Shown here: positions 7,576 through 17,158 of the stretch, one piece after another
How the letters are laid out: each line of letters starts with the position of its first letter
How positions within the stretch are numbered: the first letter of the stretch is position 1
Assembly (NCBI RefSeq): GCF_009827455.1
Contig: NZ_WTYZ01000001.1
Span: forward strand, 1,249,001-1,313,000
Source: Pontixanthobacter aestiaquae
GTDB lineage: Bacteria > Pseudomonadota > Alphaproteobacteria > Sphingomonadales > Sphingomonadaceae
Direction: 5' to 3'
Length of the DNA: 64,000 nt
Program-made: the position numbers and the translations under genes
The notes under the pieces: generated by a model
Told to the model about the DNA's origin: nothing
Seen by the model: only the letters and a program-made list of their open reading frames with translations
Databases searched by the model: none

Positions 7576-10461
7576 CTAACCCAACCGTGCCAGCGCTGCG
7601 GTCAGCCGCTCGACTTCGGCGCTGTGATGCGCGTGGTCGGCTTTGGCTTTCTCGACCGCTTCGGGTTTGGCGCGCTCAACGAAATTGGCGTTGTCGAGGC
7701 GGCCTTCGAGCGATTTCACTTCTTTGGCGGAGGCTGCCAGCGCTTTGGTCAGGCGGGCTTTCTCGGCGTCGATATCGATCAGACCTTCGAGCGGGATCAC
7801 GAGAGTGTCTCGTTGAACGATCAGCTGCATAGCCGACCCTGGCGGCGGAGATGATTTGTTTATCGAAAGGCGTGCAATCCTCTCGATGGCGGTAGCGTTG
7901 TTTGCCCGGGCAAGCTCAAGAGAGGAGCTTGGTTGGCTGCAATAGGCCTCAAGTTTCGCGCCGGGAGCGATACCTAGTTCGTTCTTTGCGCCACGGATTT
8001 TGGACGCAAGTTCGATGAGCCAGTTGATTTGAGAACTGGCGTCGTGGTCTTTGTTAGCATCAAACTCGGGCCATTTTGCGGTAATCAGCGGATAGTTTGC
8101 CCGGTCTCCCTGCGCGTTCCACAGCTCTTCGGTGACGAAGGGCATGAACGGGTGGAGCATCACCAGAATCTGGTCGAGCACCCAGCCTGCAACGGCCTTG
8201 GTTTCCTCGTCAAAGTTCCCTTTGATCAGCTCGATATACCAGTCGCAGAATGTGTCCCAGGTGAAGTGGTAGATGATGTTGGCGGCGGCATCGAAGCGCA
8301 GATCGGCCATCGCTGCGTCGAGTTTGGCCAGCGTTTCGGCGACTTCACCGATAATCCATGTGTTGACCGCGCTGGTCGCGGTGGGTGCTTCCAGCGTGGT
8401 CGATGCGGTGATGCCGTTGGTTTGGCAAAAGCGCGTCGCGTTCCACAGTTTGGTTGCGAAATTGCGGTATCCTTTGACCCGCTCGTCATCCATTTTGATG
8501 TCGCGGCCCTGGCTTTCCATTGCCGCCATAAAGAAGCGGAGGGCATCCGCGCCATATTGATCAATCAGGCCGAGCGGATCGACGACATTGCCCTTCGATT
8601 TGGACATTTTAGAGCCATCCGCCGCGCGGACGAGGCCGTGGAGATACAGCCGCTTCCACGGTGCCTGATCGGTCAGATGCATCCCCTGCATCGCCATCCG
8701 CGCATCCCAGAAGAACAGGATATCAAAGCCGCTGATCAGCAGATCATTGGGGTAGTGCTTTTGATAGAGCGGCGCGCTTTCATCGGGCCAGCCGAGCGTG
8801 GCAAAAGGCCACAGGCCGGAGGAGAACCATGTGTCGAGGACGTCGGTTTCACGATAAAGGTCAAACTCCCAAGTTTCATCATCTAGCTGCCGAGAGCGGG
8901 CACCGTCGAAGCTCCAATCAGGATCATCCTGATCAACAATACGAATGCGACAGTCGAGGCCGGTCATTTCCTTATACTTGGCTTTCGCAGCTTCAATCGC
9001 ATCGGCCTCGTTCCCGTAAACAAACTCAAACCAAGCATCGTCGTTGGACTTCCCGATTGCTGCCTGCACCACCGTAAAGCTCGACAACTCGCTGGTCACT
9101 TTGGGGCCGTACCAGACCGGAATCCGGTGTCCCCACCACAATTGGCGGCTGATGCACCACGGTTGGATATTCTCCATCCAGTGGAAGAAGGTTTTTTCCC
9201 AGCTTTGCGGGATGATCTCGATATCACCATCGCGGACGGCTTTCATCGGGGCCTGCGCGAGTTTCTCGGCGTCGACATACCATTGGTCGGTCAGCCACGG
9301 CTCGATCACCACACCGCCGCGATCACCGAAGGGCGTTGCGATAGTGCGCGGTTCGGAATCGAGTTCGACCTCCTCACCCTTTTTTGTCTTGGTGATATGC
9401 GGGATCAGGAAGCCCTGTTCCTTCAGGCGCTGCACAACCAATTCGCGCGCGCCGTCTATGCCGTCGCGTTTGAAACGGTGCAGGCCGAGATATTCGTCGG
9501 GCACCAGACCGTCCGCCGTCTGACAAACATTTGCTTCACCATCGAGCATGTTGAGCATATCGCCCGCAGCAAAGCCCGCGCGCTTGCCGACTTCGAAATC
9601 GTTGAAATCGTGCCCCGGCGTAATTTTCACCGCGCCGCTGCCCAGTTCCGGATCGGCGTGTTCATCGGCAACAATCGGTACGCGGCGACCGGTAATCGGC
9701 AGGACCACTTCCTTGCCGACGACCGAGGCATAGCGCTCGTCAGACGGGTGAACCGCAACCGCCATATCGGCGAGCATCGTTTCAGGCCGCGTGGTCGCAA
9801 CCTCGATATAGCCGCGGCCATCATCCAGTGTTACACCATCGGCGAGCGGATATTTGAAGTGCCAGAACTGGCCTTTCAAATCCTGCGTCTCGACCTCAAG
9901 ATCGGAAATCGCAGTTTTCAGCTTTGGGTCCCAATTGACCAGTCGCTTATCGCGGTAAATCAGGCCCTTATTGTACAGATCCACGAACACTTTGAGCACC
10001 GCATCGCTGAAATGCGGGTCCATAGTGAACTGCTCGCGGCTCCAATCCATCGAGCAGCCGAGGCGGCGCAGCTGAGTTGTGATGGTCCCGCCGCTTTCCT
10101 CTTTCCACTCCCAGACCTTTTTGACGAAGTCTTCGCGCGAATAGTTGGTGCGCTTGTCCTGCCGTTCCTCAAGCTGGCGCTCAACCACCATTTGCGTGGC
10201 GATGCCTGCGTGATCGGTACCGACGACCCACAGCGCATCTTTACCGCGCAGCCGTTCGTAACGGATCACGATATCCTGCAGCGTATTGTCGAGCGCATGG
10301 CCAATATGCAGGCTGCCCGTCACATTCGGCGGAGGGTTCACGATTGTGAAGGGCTGCGCATCGGGGCGTTCCGGCCGGAACAGGCCGTTCTTTTCCCAAT
10401 GCTGGTACCAGCGCGCTTCGATGGACGCGGGATCGAATGTCTTTGAAAGTTCGGTTGTCAT
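7576..10461 (-). CDS. valS: Valine--tRNA ligase
   Basis: A 961-residue class I aminoacyl-tRNA synthetase. The HIGH motif is in GSLHIGH (residues 49-55), and KMSKS is in [11 protein letters not shown] near residue 620. The valine-type editing domain lies between them, and the C-terminal coiled-coil tRNA-binding arm (about 895-961, [19 protein letters not shown]) is present. The ATG at 10461 giving [11 protein letters not shown] is chosen because the usual N terminus begins there; longer starts add an unrelated leader. Between [12 protein letters not shown] and [13 protein letters not shown] there is an insertion of roughly 60 residues relative to the E. coli enzyme (about residues 450-530). 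It diverges from the Mla cluster across 91 bases. Confidence 0.97.
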   Translation of the reverse strand: MTTELSKTFDPASIEARWYQHWEKNGLFRPERPDAQPFTIVNPPPNVTGSLHIGHALDNTLQDIVIRYERLRGKDALWVVGTDHAGIATQMVVERQLEERQDKRTNYSREDFVKKVWEWKEESGGTITTQLRRLGCSMDWSREQFTMDPHFSDAVLKVFVDLYNKGLIYRDKRLVNWDPKLKTAISDLEVETQDLKGQFWHFKYPLADGVTLDDGRGYIEVATTRPETMLADMAVAVHPSDERYASVVGKEVVLPITGRRVPIVADEHADPELGSGAVKITPGHDFNDFEVGKRAGFAAGDMLNMLDGEANVCQTADGLVPDEYLGLHRFKRDGIDGARELVVQRLKEQGFLIPHITKTKKGEEVELDSEPRTIATPFGDRGGVVIEPWLTDQWYVDAEKLAQAPMKAVRDGDIEIIPQSWEKTFFHWMENIQPWCISRQLWWGHRIPVWYGPKVTSELSSFTVVQAAIGKSNDDAWFEFVYGNEADAIEAAKAKYKEMTGLDCRIRIVDQDDPDWSFDGARSRQLDDETWEFDLYRETDVLDTWFSSGLWPFATLGWPDESAPLYQKHYPNDLLISGFDILFFWDARMAMQGMHLTDQAPWKRLYLHGLVRAADGSKMSKSKGNVVDPLGLIDQYGADALRFFMAAMESQGRDIKMDDERVKGYRNFATKLWNATRFCQTNGITASTTLEAPTATSAVNTWIIGEVAETLAKLDAAMADLRFDAAANIIYHFTWDTFCDWYIELIKGNFDEETKAVAGWVLDQILVMLHPFMPFVTEELWNAQGDRANYPLITAKWPEFDANKDHDASSQINWLIELASKIRGAKNELGIAPGAKLEAYCSQPSSSLELARANNATAIERIARLSINKSSPPPGSAMQLIVQRDTLVIPLEGLIDIDAEKARLTKALAASAKEVKSLEGRLDNANFVERAKPEAVEKAKADHAHHSAEVERLTAALARLG

Positions 10462-10552
10462 ATCGCCAAGGCCTTTGCCAGCGCCTTTCGCGCTAAGCAA
10501 CTGACACTTGGCGGCTTGTAGTGAGAGAGTTTTCGCCGCATAGCTGGCCATT

Positions 10553-11665
10553 ATGGACGGCGGGGCAAAATTTTCCCTAGAGGAAAGCGAAAGCGGGGGC
10601 ACACGATTGGTGCTCTCCGGCCCTTATCTCGTTTCAACCATTGGGAAAATCGAGCGCGATCTGCGCGCTCTCGATGATGATATTACGCAGGTCGATATGT
10701 CCGGCGTGGACGCAATCGACACGGTCGGCGCATGGATCGCCTGCACGCTGGCGGGCCAGCACGAAGCGGAAATTGTTGGCGCAGATGAGCGCGCAAAACG
10801 GTTGCTTGATGCGGTCGAATCATCCAGCAATGAAGCCGACATTGCTGCTGAACGACTGCCCGTCTGGACCAGAGTGCCGAGCCAGATCGGCGAAATGGTA
10901 CGCAATGGCGCTTTCGGCATCCTGTCTGTCGTCGGGTTTCTTGGCCAGATATTGATGGGCTTTGCATCCATCATCCGGCACCCGAGCCGTTTTCGCGGCA
11001 AAGCCCTGATCCGGCAGCTGGAGCTGGTCGGCGTGAGCGCGCTGCCTATCGTAGGGCTGATGAGCTTCCTGATCGGGATCGTGATCGCGCAGCAGGGCGC
11101 GGTGCAATTGGCGCAATTTGGCGCGGAAACACTGACGGTCAATCTGGTCGGACGGATCACCTTGCGCGAATTGGGCGTATTGATGACCGCGATCATGGTC
11201 GCTGGCCGGTCCGGCTCTGCTTTCGCTGCACAGATCGGTACAATGAAACTGACCGAAGAAATAGACGCGATGCGGACAATTGGCATTTCCCCGATCGAAG
11301 CACTGGTGATCCCGCGTATTCTGGCGGCAACCTTTATGATGGTGCTGCTGGGCTTTTACGCAGCGATGATGGCGATCATCGGCGGCGCGGTTGTGGCCGA
11401 TTTGTCGCTCGGTATCCCGTTCTGGACATTCCTGGAGCGGATCAAGGATGTTGTACCAACGTATGATCTGTGGGTCGGGCTGATCAAAGCGCCGGTGTTC
11501 GGTCTGATCGTCGGCCTTGCCGGTTGCTACCACGGAATGCAGGTTGAGGGTGATTCCGAACAGGTCGGACGGCGCACAACCATGGCCGTGGTCTCGGCGA
11601 TCTTTGCAGTGATTGTGCTGGATGCCTTTTTCGCAGTGTTCTTTACCGAGATCGGGTGGGCGTGA
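10553..11665 (+). CDS. mlaE: MlaE family lipid ABC transporter permease with fused N-terminal STAS domain
   Basis: A 370-residue protein. Residues 1-95 look like an MlaB/STAS domain ([28 protein letters not shown]). Residues about 115-368 are an MlaE permease with five or six membrane helices and the conserved [28 protein letters not shown] region, split here by [10 protein letters not shown] and [11 protein letters not shown]. It is the membrane subunit of an MCE-type complex that moves phospholipids or other hydrophobic molecules between inner and outer membrane. In E. coli, MlaB is a separate protein; here it is fused. It heads an operon with the ATPase (one-base overlap, TGATG), the MCE protein and a lipoprotein. 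Confidence 0.92.
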   Translation: MDGGAKFSLEESESGGTRLVLSGPYLVSTIGKIERDLRALDDDITQVDMSGVDAIDTVGAWIACTLAGQHEAEIVGADERAKRLLDAVESSSNEADIAAERLPVWTRVPSQIGEMVRNGAFGILSVVGFLGQILMGFASIIRHPSRFRGKALIRQLELVGVSALPIVGLMSFLIGIVIAQQGAVQLAQFGAETLTVNLVGRITLRELGVLMTAIMVAGRSGSAFAAQIGTMKLTEEIDAMRTIGISPIEALVIPRILAATFMMVLLGFYAAMMAIIGGAVVADLSLGIPFWTFLERIKDVVPTYDLWVGLIKAPVFGLIVGLAGCYHGMQVEGDSEQVGRRTTMAVVSAIFAVIVLDAFFAVFFTEIGWA

Positions 11666-12543
11666 TGGCGGCTGACGATCTTCCCATCGCCGCAAGCGAA
11701 CGCCATTCGGATGAATTTCCGATCATTGTCGAAGGTCTTGTAAACCGGTTTGGCGAGCAGACCGTGCATGACGATCTGTCTCTCGAAGTCAGGCAAGGGG
11801 AAATCCTCGGCGTTGTCGGCGGATCGGGCACGGGCAAATCGGTGCTGATGCGCTCTATCATCGGCCTGCAGCGACCAAGCGCCGGTAATGTCGAGGTTTT
11901 TGGTCAGTCGATTACCGATGCTGAACCCGATGAGGCTATCGGCGTTCGTTGCCGGTGGGGCGTATTGTTCCAAGGCGGTGCGTTGTTCTCGACACTGACG
12001 GTTGGCGAGAATGTGCAAGTACCGCTCAAGCAGTTTTATCCGGAAATCCGGCCAGAACTGCTAAAGGATATCGCACGCTACAAAGTGATGCTGTCCGGTC
12101 TGCCAGAAGATGCGGCAAATAAGTATCCGGCCGAGTTGTCTGGCGGCATGAAGAAACGCGCGGGCCTGGCAAGGGCCTTGGCGCTCGATCCGGAATTGCT
12201 GTTCTTGGACGAGCCAACGGCGGGTCTTGATCCGATCGGTGCGGCGCGGTTCGATCAGTTGACGAGGGAGCTGAAAGAGACGCTTGGTCTTACCGTGTTC
12301 CTGATTACGCATGATCTCGATACGCTGTATGAAATATGCGACCGGGTAGCGGTACTGGCTGACAAGCAAGTGGTTGCAGTCGGCACGATCCCGGAATTGC
12401 TTGAAACCGGGCATCCATGGATCGAGGAATATTTCAACGGGCCGCGCGGCCGCGCAGCGCAGGCCAGCCAAGCGCGTGACGAGCGCCGCAAGGCAAGCAG
12501 TTCTTCGCGATCAATGGACAAGCCCCATAAAGGCAAGGCATAA
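11665..12543 (+). CDS. mlaF: MlaF-type ABC transporter ATP-binding protein
   Basis: A 292-residue ABC ATPase. Walker A GGSGTGKS lies at about 52-59, the signature LSGGMKKR at about 158-165, and Walker B LLFLDEPTAGLDP at about 179-191, followed by the switch histidine in FLITHDL. The order and the GGMKKR signature are typical of MlaF. The ATG at 11665 shares its A with the mlaE stop; a GTG nine bases upstream is possible. The C-terminal tail after about residue 262 is basic and low complexity (QASQARDERRKASSSSRS), longer than in E. coli MlaF. It supplies ATP hydrolysis to the permease. Confidence 0.93.
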   Translation: MAADDLPIAASERHSDEFPIIVEGLVNRFGEQTVHDDLSLEVRQGEILGVVGGSGTGKSVLMRSIIGLQRPSAGNVEVFGQSITDAEPDEAIGVRCRWGVLFQGGALFSTLTVGENVQVPLKQFYPEIRPELLKDIARYKVMLSGLPEDAANKYPAELSGGMKKRAGLARALALDPELLFLDEPTAGLDPIGAARFDQLTRELKETLGLTVFLITHDLDTLYEICDRVAVLADKQVVAVGTIPELLETGHPWIEEYFNGPRGRAAQASQARDERRKASSSSRSMDKPHKGKA

Positions 12544-12565
12544 GGCCGGAAGCTAGAGGGAAAAT

Positions 12566-13516
12566 ATGGAAACGCGTGCAAATCATCTGTGGGTCGGGGC
12601 AGTCACTTTGGTGCTGCTCGGTGCGCTGGCCGCCTTTATCGTCTGGCTCGCACAATTGGGCCAGGGTGAGCAAAAGCAATATGACATCCTGTTCGGGCAG
12701 GATGTGTCGGGCCTGGCCAATGGCTCGCAAGTGTCTTTTGCCGGTGTTCCGGTGGGTCGGGTCAGCGAAATCAAGCTTTACGAGGACAATCTGGAATTTG
12801 TCCGCGTACGAATCGAGGTGGAGAAAGAAGTCCCGATTCTGATCGGGACGACCGCGACCATCCAAGGCTCATTCACCGGTGTATCGACGATTCTGCTGGA
12901 GGGTGCGCGCCAAGGCGCACCCCCGATTACTTGCGAAACAACCGCCTGCTTTAGCGAGAATGTACCGCAAATTCCCCCCAAAGCCGGCGGCTTGGGGGCG
13001 CTCCTGTCGAGCGCGCCAGTACTGCTCGAACGCCTTGCGACACTGACGGAACGGATGACCGAGCTGCTATCTGACCGCAACCAGTCGGAGATTAGTGCGA
13101 TCCTCGCAAACACCAACCGGATGACCGATCAATTGGCCGATACCGGACCGCAGATTCAGGCGACGATGAAAGAGCTTGAGAACACTCTGCGCGAAGGTGC
13201 CGAGGCATTGGATGCGTTCGAAAAAGTGACGCAGTCGACCGACAATCTCCTTAATCAGGAAGGTGCGCAGCTGGCTGTTCAATTGCGCGAGACACTTGGC
13301 GGCGCAGATGCGGCGGCAAAATCGCTGAGCGCTACGCTGGAAGACGCGCGGCCGGCTACGCGGCAATTGAGCACGCAAACGTTGCCCGCAGTCGAGGCGA
13401 CGCTGGCCGATCTGAAAGCGACCAGCCAGGCATTGCGCAACGTTACCGAACGGCTTGAGAATGAAGGGGCAAGTTCGCTTCTCGGTTCACCGCCGCTGCC
13501 GGAGTATGAGCCGTGA
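12566..13516 (+). CDS. mlaD: MlaD family (MCE domain) protein
   Basis: A 316-residue protein starting METRANHLWVG. One membrane helix (about 9-29) is followed by an MCE domain (about 38-115, DVSGLANGSQVSFAGVPVGRV) and a long predicted helical region with repeated leucine and alanine positions (about 160-300). MCE proteins form hexameric rings or tubes in the periplasm through which lipids pass. The C-terminal helical extension is longer than that of E. coli MlaD, closer to other MCE proteins such as those of Mce or Pqi systems. It lies 22 bases after mlaF. Confidence 0.9.
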   Translation: METRANHLWVGAVTLVLLGALAAFIVWLAQLGQGEQKQYDILFGQDVSGLANGSQVSFAGVPVGRVSEIKLYEDNLEFVRVRIEVEKEVPILIGTTATIQGSFTGVSTILLEGARQGAPPITCETTACFSENVPQIPPKAGGLGALLSSAPVLLERLATLTERMTELLSDRNQSEISAILANTNRMTDQLADTGPQIQATMKELENTLREGAEALDAFEKVTQSTDNLLNQEGAQLAVQLRETLGGADAAAKSLSATLEDARPATRQLSTQTLPAVEATLADLKATSQALRNVTERLENEGASSLLGSPPLPEYEP

Positions 13517-13545
13517 TTGCGACAATGGATAAGGAAACGAAGCCG

Positions 13546-14133
13546 ATGAATATTCTGCGCGGCAGTCTCGCCTTTGGCTTGGCGATAGCTTTGTCCGGCT
13601 GCATCAGCCTTGGCTCGGAACCTCCGCCGAGCTTGCTGACACTAACGCCCGATACGTCGGTTCCGGCCGGTGCGGGCGCGAGCGGAACAGCGGAAACGGC
13701 GATCAAGATCATGGAACCCGAAGCGCCGCAGCGCCTCGCGGTGAGCCGCGTTCCGGTGCAGGTCACCGATACGGAAATTGCCTATTTGAAAGACGCGATA
13801 TGGGTCGAAAGGCCCACACGGTTGTTCCGCCGTTTGCTGGCCGAAACCATCCGTGCGCGCGGTGAACGTCTGGTGATTGATGGTGATGATCCGGGCATTG
13901 TCGCCTCGGCGCAATTGCGCGGCATATTGCGCAACTTCGGCTATGATGCACGCACATCTTCGGTGATTGTCCGCTTCGATGCGATCCGGGCGGGTGCCGA
14001 TGGCGGGATTGAGACCAAGCGGTTCGAAAGCGTGCAATCAGGTGTTTTGGCAGAAGCCAGCGAAGTCGGTGACGCGCTCAATCGCGGAGCCAATGACGTC
14101 GCGGGGCAGGTTGCGGAGTGGATCGGCTCTTAG
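13546..14133 (+). CDS. ABC-type transport auxiliary lipoprotein (PqiC/DUF330-like)
   Basis: A lipoprotein of about 195 residues. The signal MNILRGSLAFGLAIALSGC ends in a lipobox with Cys19. The rest resembles the ABC transport auxiliary lipoprotein family, with the phrase LAVSRVPVQVTDTEIAYLKDAIWVE broken here as RVPVQVTDTEIAYL and DAIWVERPTRLF. Such lipoproteins sit at the outer membrane and partner MCE proteins. ATG at 13546 is preferred because AAGGA stands ten bases upstream and it gives a normal signal peptide. A GTG at 13513 overlapping the mlaD stop (GTGA) and an ATG at 13525 are alternatives. Its stop overlaps the convergent ATP12 stop. Confidence 0.85.
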   Translation: MNILRGSLAFGLAIALSGCISLGSEPPPSLLTLTPDTSVPAGAGASGTAETAIKIMEPEAPQRLAVSRVPVQVTDTEIAYLKDAIWVERPTRLFRRLLAETIRARGERLVIDGDDPGIVASAQLRGILRNFGYDARTSSVIVRFDAIRAGADGGIETKRFESVQSGVLAEASEVGDALNRGANDVAGQVAEWIGS

Positions 14134-14831
14134 GTTTTATCCGCCGCTAACCGGCCAAATTCATAGGCATTAAGAAAGTCGGCAGTGCGCCGTTTGCGGA
14201 CCTCTTGCGCGTCGTGGTCCTGGCCCCATTGCTCGATCTGCCAATCCTCTTCGAGATTTGCAGCAGACCATAACGCATTAACGTCTGCGTCAGACGCGTT
14301 GGCACGTAGAGCCACAGATAATGACGCCGCGAGCGAGGCCATTGTCAGCGTCGACGCCAGTGCAAAATCGTCAAAACCGTTCAGCCGCTGTGACAGTTTT
14401 GCGTGTGTCTCGGGCGATTGCGGCTTGTGCATTATGCCGCTGATACGTTCGAGAGTGATGCCCTCTTGCGCTTCCAGCTTTGTGAGCAGCGGATCCCAGA
14501 TTGCTTGTTGCTTGGCATAGAAAGGCTCTTCCGGACCGGCACGGTAACAGAGCGTGTCCGTCTCGATAAAGCTCAGCAGTTTGTCGATTGTTGTGCCCCG
14601 ATCGGGCGCGATGATATCAATCGCGTAGTCAGCCAGATCGCGGTAGCGGAACAGCGCGGGGTCAATCTCGTCGCCCTGTGCGCTCCACTCCTTGGCCATC
14701 GCGTCTGCAAGCGATTGAGCCGGGAGAATTTGGGCTTTGCCGAGTGCAGTCTTGATGCCGCGGCCGTCCAGCGTGATGCGGAAACCATTGTCAGCGGCTT
14801 CTATATCGACCGCTTTGTAAAAACGCTTCAT
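14130..14831 (-). CDS. ATP12 family F1-ATPase assembly chaperone
   Basis: A 233-residue protein (MKRFYKAVDIEAADNG) of the ATP12 family, known in mitochondria and alphaproteobacteria. In mitochondria ATP12 protects the free F1 alpha subunit before assembly. Characteristic segments are GFRITLDGRGIKTA, AMAKEWSAQGDEIDP, LADYAIDII and the DTLCYRA motif. It is the last gene of a six-gene minus-strand chain. Its ATG overlaps the stop of the small membrane protein gene by four bases, and a start 99 bases further upstream would run into that gene. Confidence 0.9.
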   Translation of the reverse strand: MKRFYKAVDIEAADNGFRITLDGRGIKTALGKAQILPAQSLADAMAKEWSAQGDEIDPALFRYRDLADYAIDIIAPDRGTTIDKLLSFIETDTLCYRAGPEEPFYAKQQAIWDPLLTKLEAQEGITLERISGIMHKPQSPETHAKLSQRLNGFDDFALASTLTMASLAASLSVALRANASDADVNALWSAANLEEDWQIEQWGQDHDAQEVRKRRTADFLNAYEFGRLAADKT

Positions 14832-15052
14832 CCGCGCTTGCTCCCCCACTTCTTGGCGAGGAATGGCGGGATAACAAATGTATCGATCAGGCCGATTGCA
14901 AGTAGCGCGTAGCCCGCGACATGGGGCCATGCGAGAGTGTCAGTCAGCACCAGAATACCGAGCATTACCGCTACTGCGCCGATCAGCCGGATCATGCTGA
15001 TGATCATGAAACGGTTGCGGGCGATTGTATCATCCGTTGGCAGATCACTCAT
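14828..15052 (-). CDS. Small membrane protein of unknown function
   Basis: A 74-residue protein, MSDLPTDDTIARNRF onwards, with two hydrophobic helices (about 15-38 and 43-65) and a short basic tail (AKKWGSKRG). It overlaps the HAD phosphatase gene upstream and the ATP12 gene downstream by four bases each, so it belongs to this translationally coupled operon. Homologues of this kind are usually annotated as hypothetical. Nothing in the sequence gives a function. Confidence 0.75.
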   Translation of the reverse strand: MSDLPTDDTIARNRFMIISMIRLIGAVAVMLGILVLTDTLAWPHVAGYALLAIGLIDTFVIPPFLAKKWGSKRG

Positions 15053-15702
15053 AGCAAAATGCTTCCCAATTGCTGCGGTGTGGTGGCGATATGGGCGGCG
15101 CCTGAAGCGGTCAGTTCTTCGGGTGTATGATACCCCCAATCGACGCCAATTCCGCGCACTCTTGCGGCCGCTGCCATATCCATATCGAATGTCGTGTCAC
15201 CGATCATTACGGTGTTTTCCGGCTCCGCGAGAGCATCGCTCATAGCAGCTTCTAACATCGCAGGATGCGGTTTCGACGGATGCCGGTCCGCCGTTTGCAG
15301 CGAGATGAAGTGATCGTTCAGGCCATGCGTAGCGAGGCAGGAGAACAATCCGCGATCCGACTTTCCTGTCGCCACGGCCAGCGTCCATCCGCCATCGCGG
15401 AGCCGGTTAAGCACAGCGACTATTCCGGTGAACAGAGGTTCCTGCACGCGGCCCTGCATCCGGCTTGTGCGGAAGGCTTCCTTATATCCCTCGACCGCCG
15501 CAGCGCGCTGTGCATCGCTGGCGTGGGGGGCGAGATGACGCATGGCCTGGGGCAAGCTCAGCCCGACAATCCGGCGGATATCATGCCGGTCAGGTGCCGG
15601 TAGATCGGCGAGGGTGAACGCGCTCTCCATCGCCTCGCAAATGCTTGCTTGGCCATCGACCAGCGTGCCATCGCAATCAAAAACGGCGAGCTTTACGGTC
15701 AC
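15049..15702 (-). CDS. HAD-IA family hydrolase (phosphatase)
   Basis: A 217-residue HAD hydrolase. Motif I is VFDCDGTLVDG with nucleophile Asp9 and acid/base Asp11. Motif II Thr/Ser is in LAVATGKSDRG, the motif III lysine is near HPSKPHP, and motif IV is GDTTFDMDMA. The arrangement is that of phosphoglycolate-phosphatase-like enzymes; the substrate is not determined. The GTG at 15702 is chosen because it overlaps the preceding stop (GTGA) and puts motif I near the N terminus. Its stop overlaps the next gene's ATG. Confidence 0.87.
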   Translation of the reverse strand: MTVKLAVFDCDGTLVDGQASICEAMESAFTLADLPAPDRHDIRRIVGLSLPQAMRHLAPHASDAQRAAAVEGYKEAFRTSRMQGRVQEPLFTGIVAVLNRLRDGGWTLAVATGKSDRGLFSCLATHGLNDHFISLQTADRHPSKPHPAMLEAAMSDALAEPENTVMIGDTTFDMDMAAAARVRGIGVDWGYHTPEELTASGAAHIATTPQQLGSILL

Positions 15703-15926
15703 AGGGTCTCGATCCCCGAACCCAGCGTCCGCGCCAGTTGAGCTATGGTGATGGAGCCATTTGCCTCCAAACCCTTTGCGATCTGCTTGCGATGTTCTGC
15801 GCTGTGGCCCTGCGACAATTTGACCGTATCGTGCCACGCGCGGATTTCCGTTTCGAACCCGACTTGATCGGTCAGCGTTTCGTGCAGGTCGCGGTCACCG
15901 CTACGAAGGGCAGGGTTGGGGTACAT
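15699..15926 (-). CDS. Small hypothetical protein within the rluA-HAD operon
   Basis: A 75-residue soluble protein, MYPNPALRSGDRDLHETLTD onwards. The C-terminal half (KQIAKGLEANGSITIAQLA) is predicted to be helical and could be a small helical DNA- or protein-binding fold, but no family is recognised. Its ATG shares one base with the pseudouridine synthase stop, and its stop overlaps the HAD start, so the frame looks constrained on both sides. This is the main support for it being real. Confidence 0.6.
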   Translation of the reverse strand: MYPNPALRSGDRDLHETLTDQVGFETEIRAWHDTVKLSQGHSAEHRKQIAKGLEANGSITIAQLARTLGSGIETL

Positions 15927-17158
15927 CAGCGCTTACCCCGCTTATTTGGCCCACCACCGGGTTTGCCGCCGGGTTTTGCAAACTGCGCCTTCGATTTCTT
16001 GCCCAGTTTGCGTTTCGGCGCGTCTTTCGTCCCGCGGCCTTTGCGTTCGCCGCGCTGTTCCTTGCGGATTTGCTTGGAGTGCTGGCGCGCGGCCTTCTTC
16101 TGAAGATCCTTCGGCATAGGGCCGCGATCCTGCTCGGGCGCGGCATCGCTATCGGCTTCATCGAAACCCAATTGCTCCATGCTTTGCGCGAAATGTTCCG
16201 GCAAGCCAGCTGTGACATCCAACGGTACGCCGTCGGGATGTTCGATAATCAGACGGCGCGCATGGAGATGCATCTTGCGGCTGATACTGCCCGTCAGAAA
16301 TGCATCCTGCCCGCCATATTTGCCGTCGCCGACAATCGGGTGGCCGATCGCGGCCATGTGGACGCGCAATTGGTGCGTGCGGCCAGTGAAGGGCTGCAAT
16401 TCGACCCACGCCGCACGATTTCCGGCGCGGTCGACCACACGGTAACGGGTCTTTGCGGTCTGGCCGCCTTGCTCGTCGACATGCATCTTCTCACCGCCGG
16501 TGCCCGGCTGTTTGGACAGTTTGGCCTCGATCACACCGTCATGCACTTCGGGCACACCGACTACGAGCGCCCAATAGACTTTCTTGGCATCACGGCCGGA
16601 GAACCGTTTGGAGAAGAACGCCGCGCTGCCCGGACTGCGCGCAGTGAGCAGAACGCCGCTCGTATCCTTGTCGAGCCGGTGCACGAGGCGTGGGCGCGGA
16701 TCACTCTCGCCAGCAAAAGCATCGAGCAGCCGGTCAACATGGTCTCTCGTGCCGGTACCGCCCTGTGTCGCTAGTCCGGGCGGTTTGTTGAGCACGATCG
16801 CGGCCTTGTCCTGGGTGATGAGCATTGCCTCTGCGCGGTCGATATCGTCATCGGACAATTCTTCACGCTTACGCGGTTTGCGCTGGGTGCTCTCTCCGCC
16901 GGGCGGCACGCGCAGCACTTGGCCTGCGCGTAGCCTGGCCTCGGGCTTGGTACGCTTGCCATCAACTCGGACTTGCCCGGTGCGCGCCCAACGGCTGACC
17001 ATGGCAAAGCCGATTTGCGGCAGATTGCGTTTGAACCAGCGGTCGACACGGATGTCGTCGTCGTCAGGGCCGACGGTAAACTGCCGGACTTTGTCCGATG
17101 ATTTGGCGCTATCCCACGGGTTTGCGCCCGAGCCTTCGGGGCCGTCTTCGCTGCTCAT
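15926..17158 (-). CDS. RluA family 23S rRNA pseudouridine synthase
   Basis: A 410-residue protein. An S4 RNA-binding domain lies at about residues 36-90 (DIRVDRWFKRNLPQI). The pseudouridine synthase domain follows, with the catalytic motif HRLDKDTSG at 160-168 (Asp163) and the later GRTHQLRVHMAAIGHPIVGD region, split as GRTHQLRVHMA and HPIVGDGKYGG. The closest type is RluC/RluD. The C-terminal 70 residues are very basic (KDLQKKAARQHSKQIRKEQR, GGKPGGGPNKRGKR), probably an rRNA-binding extension. The ATG overlaps the crcB stop (ATGA). Which uridine is modified cannot be told. Confidence 0.9.
   Translation of the reverse strand: MSSEDGPEGSGANPWDSAKSSDKVRQFTVGPDDDDIRVDRWFKRNLPQIGFAMVSRWARTGQVRVDGKRTKPEARLRAGQVLRVPPGGESTQRKPRKREELSDDDIDRAEAMLITQDKAAIVLNKPPGLATQGGTGTRDHVDRLLDAFAGESDPRPRLVHRLDKDTSGVLLTARSPGSAAFFSKRFSGRDAKKVYWALVVGVPEVHDGVIEAKLSKQPGTGGEKMHVDEQGGQTAKTRYRVVDRAGNRAAWVELQPFTGRTHQLRVHMAAIGHPIVGDGKYGGQDAFLTGSISRKMHLHARRLIIEHPDGVPLDVTAGLPEHFAQSMEQLGFDEADSDAAPEQDRGPMPKDLQKKAARQHSKQIRKEQRGERKGRGTKDAPKRKLGKKSKAQFAKPGGKPGGGPNKRGKR

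Noticed and set aside
9127..10446. 439-codon plus-strand open frame inside valS
   Set aside because: Antisense shadow of valS, which carries all synthetase motifs on the minus strand.
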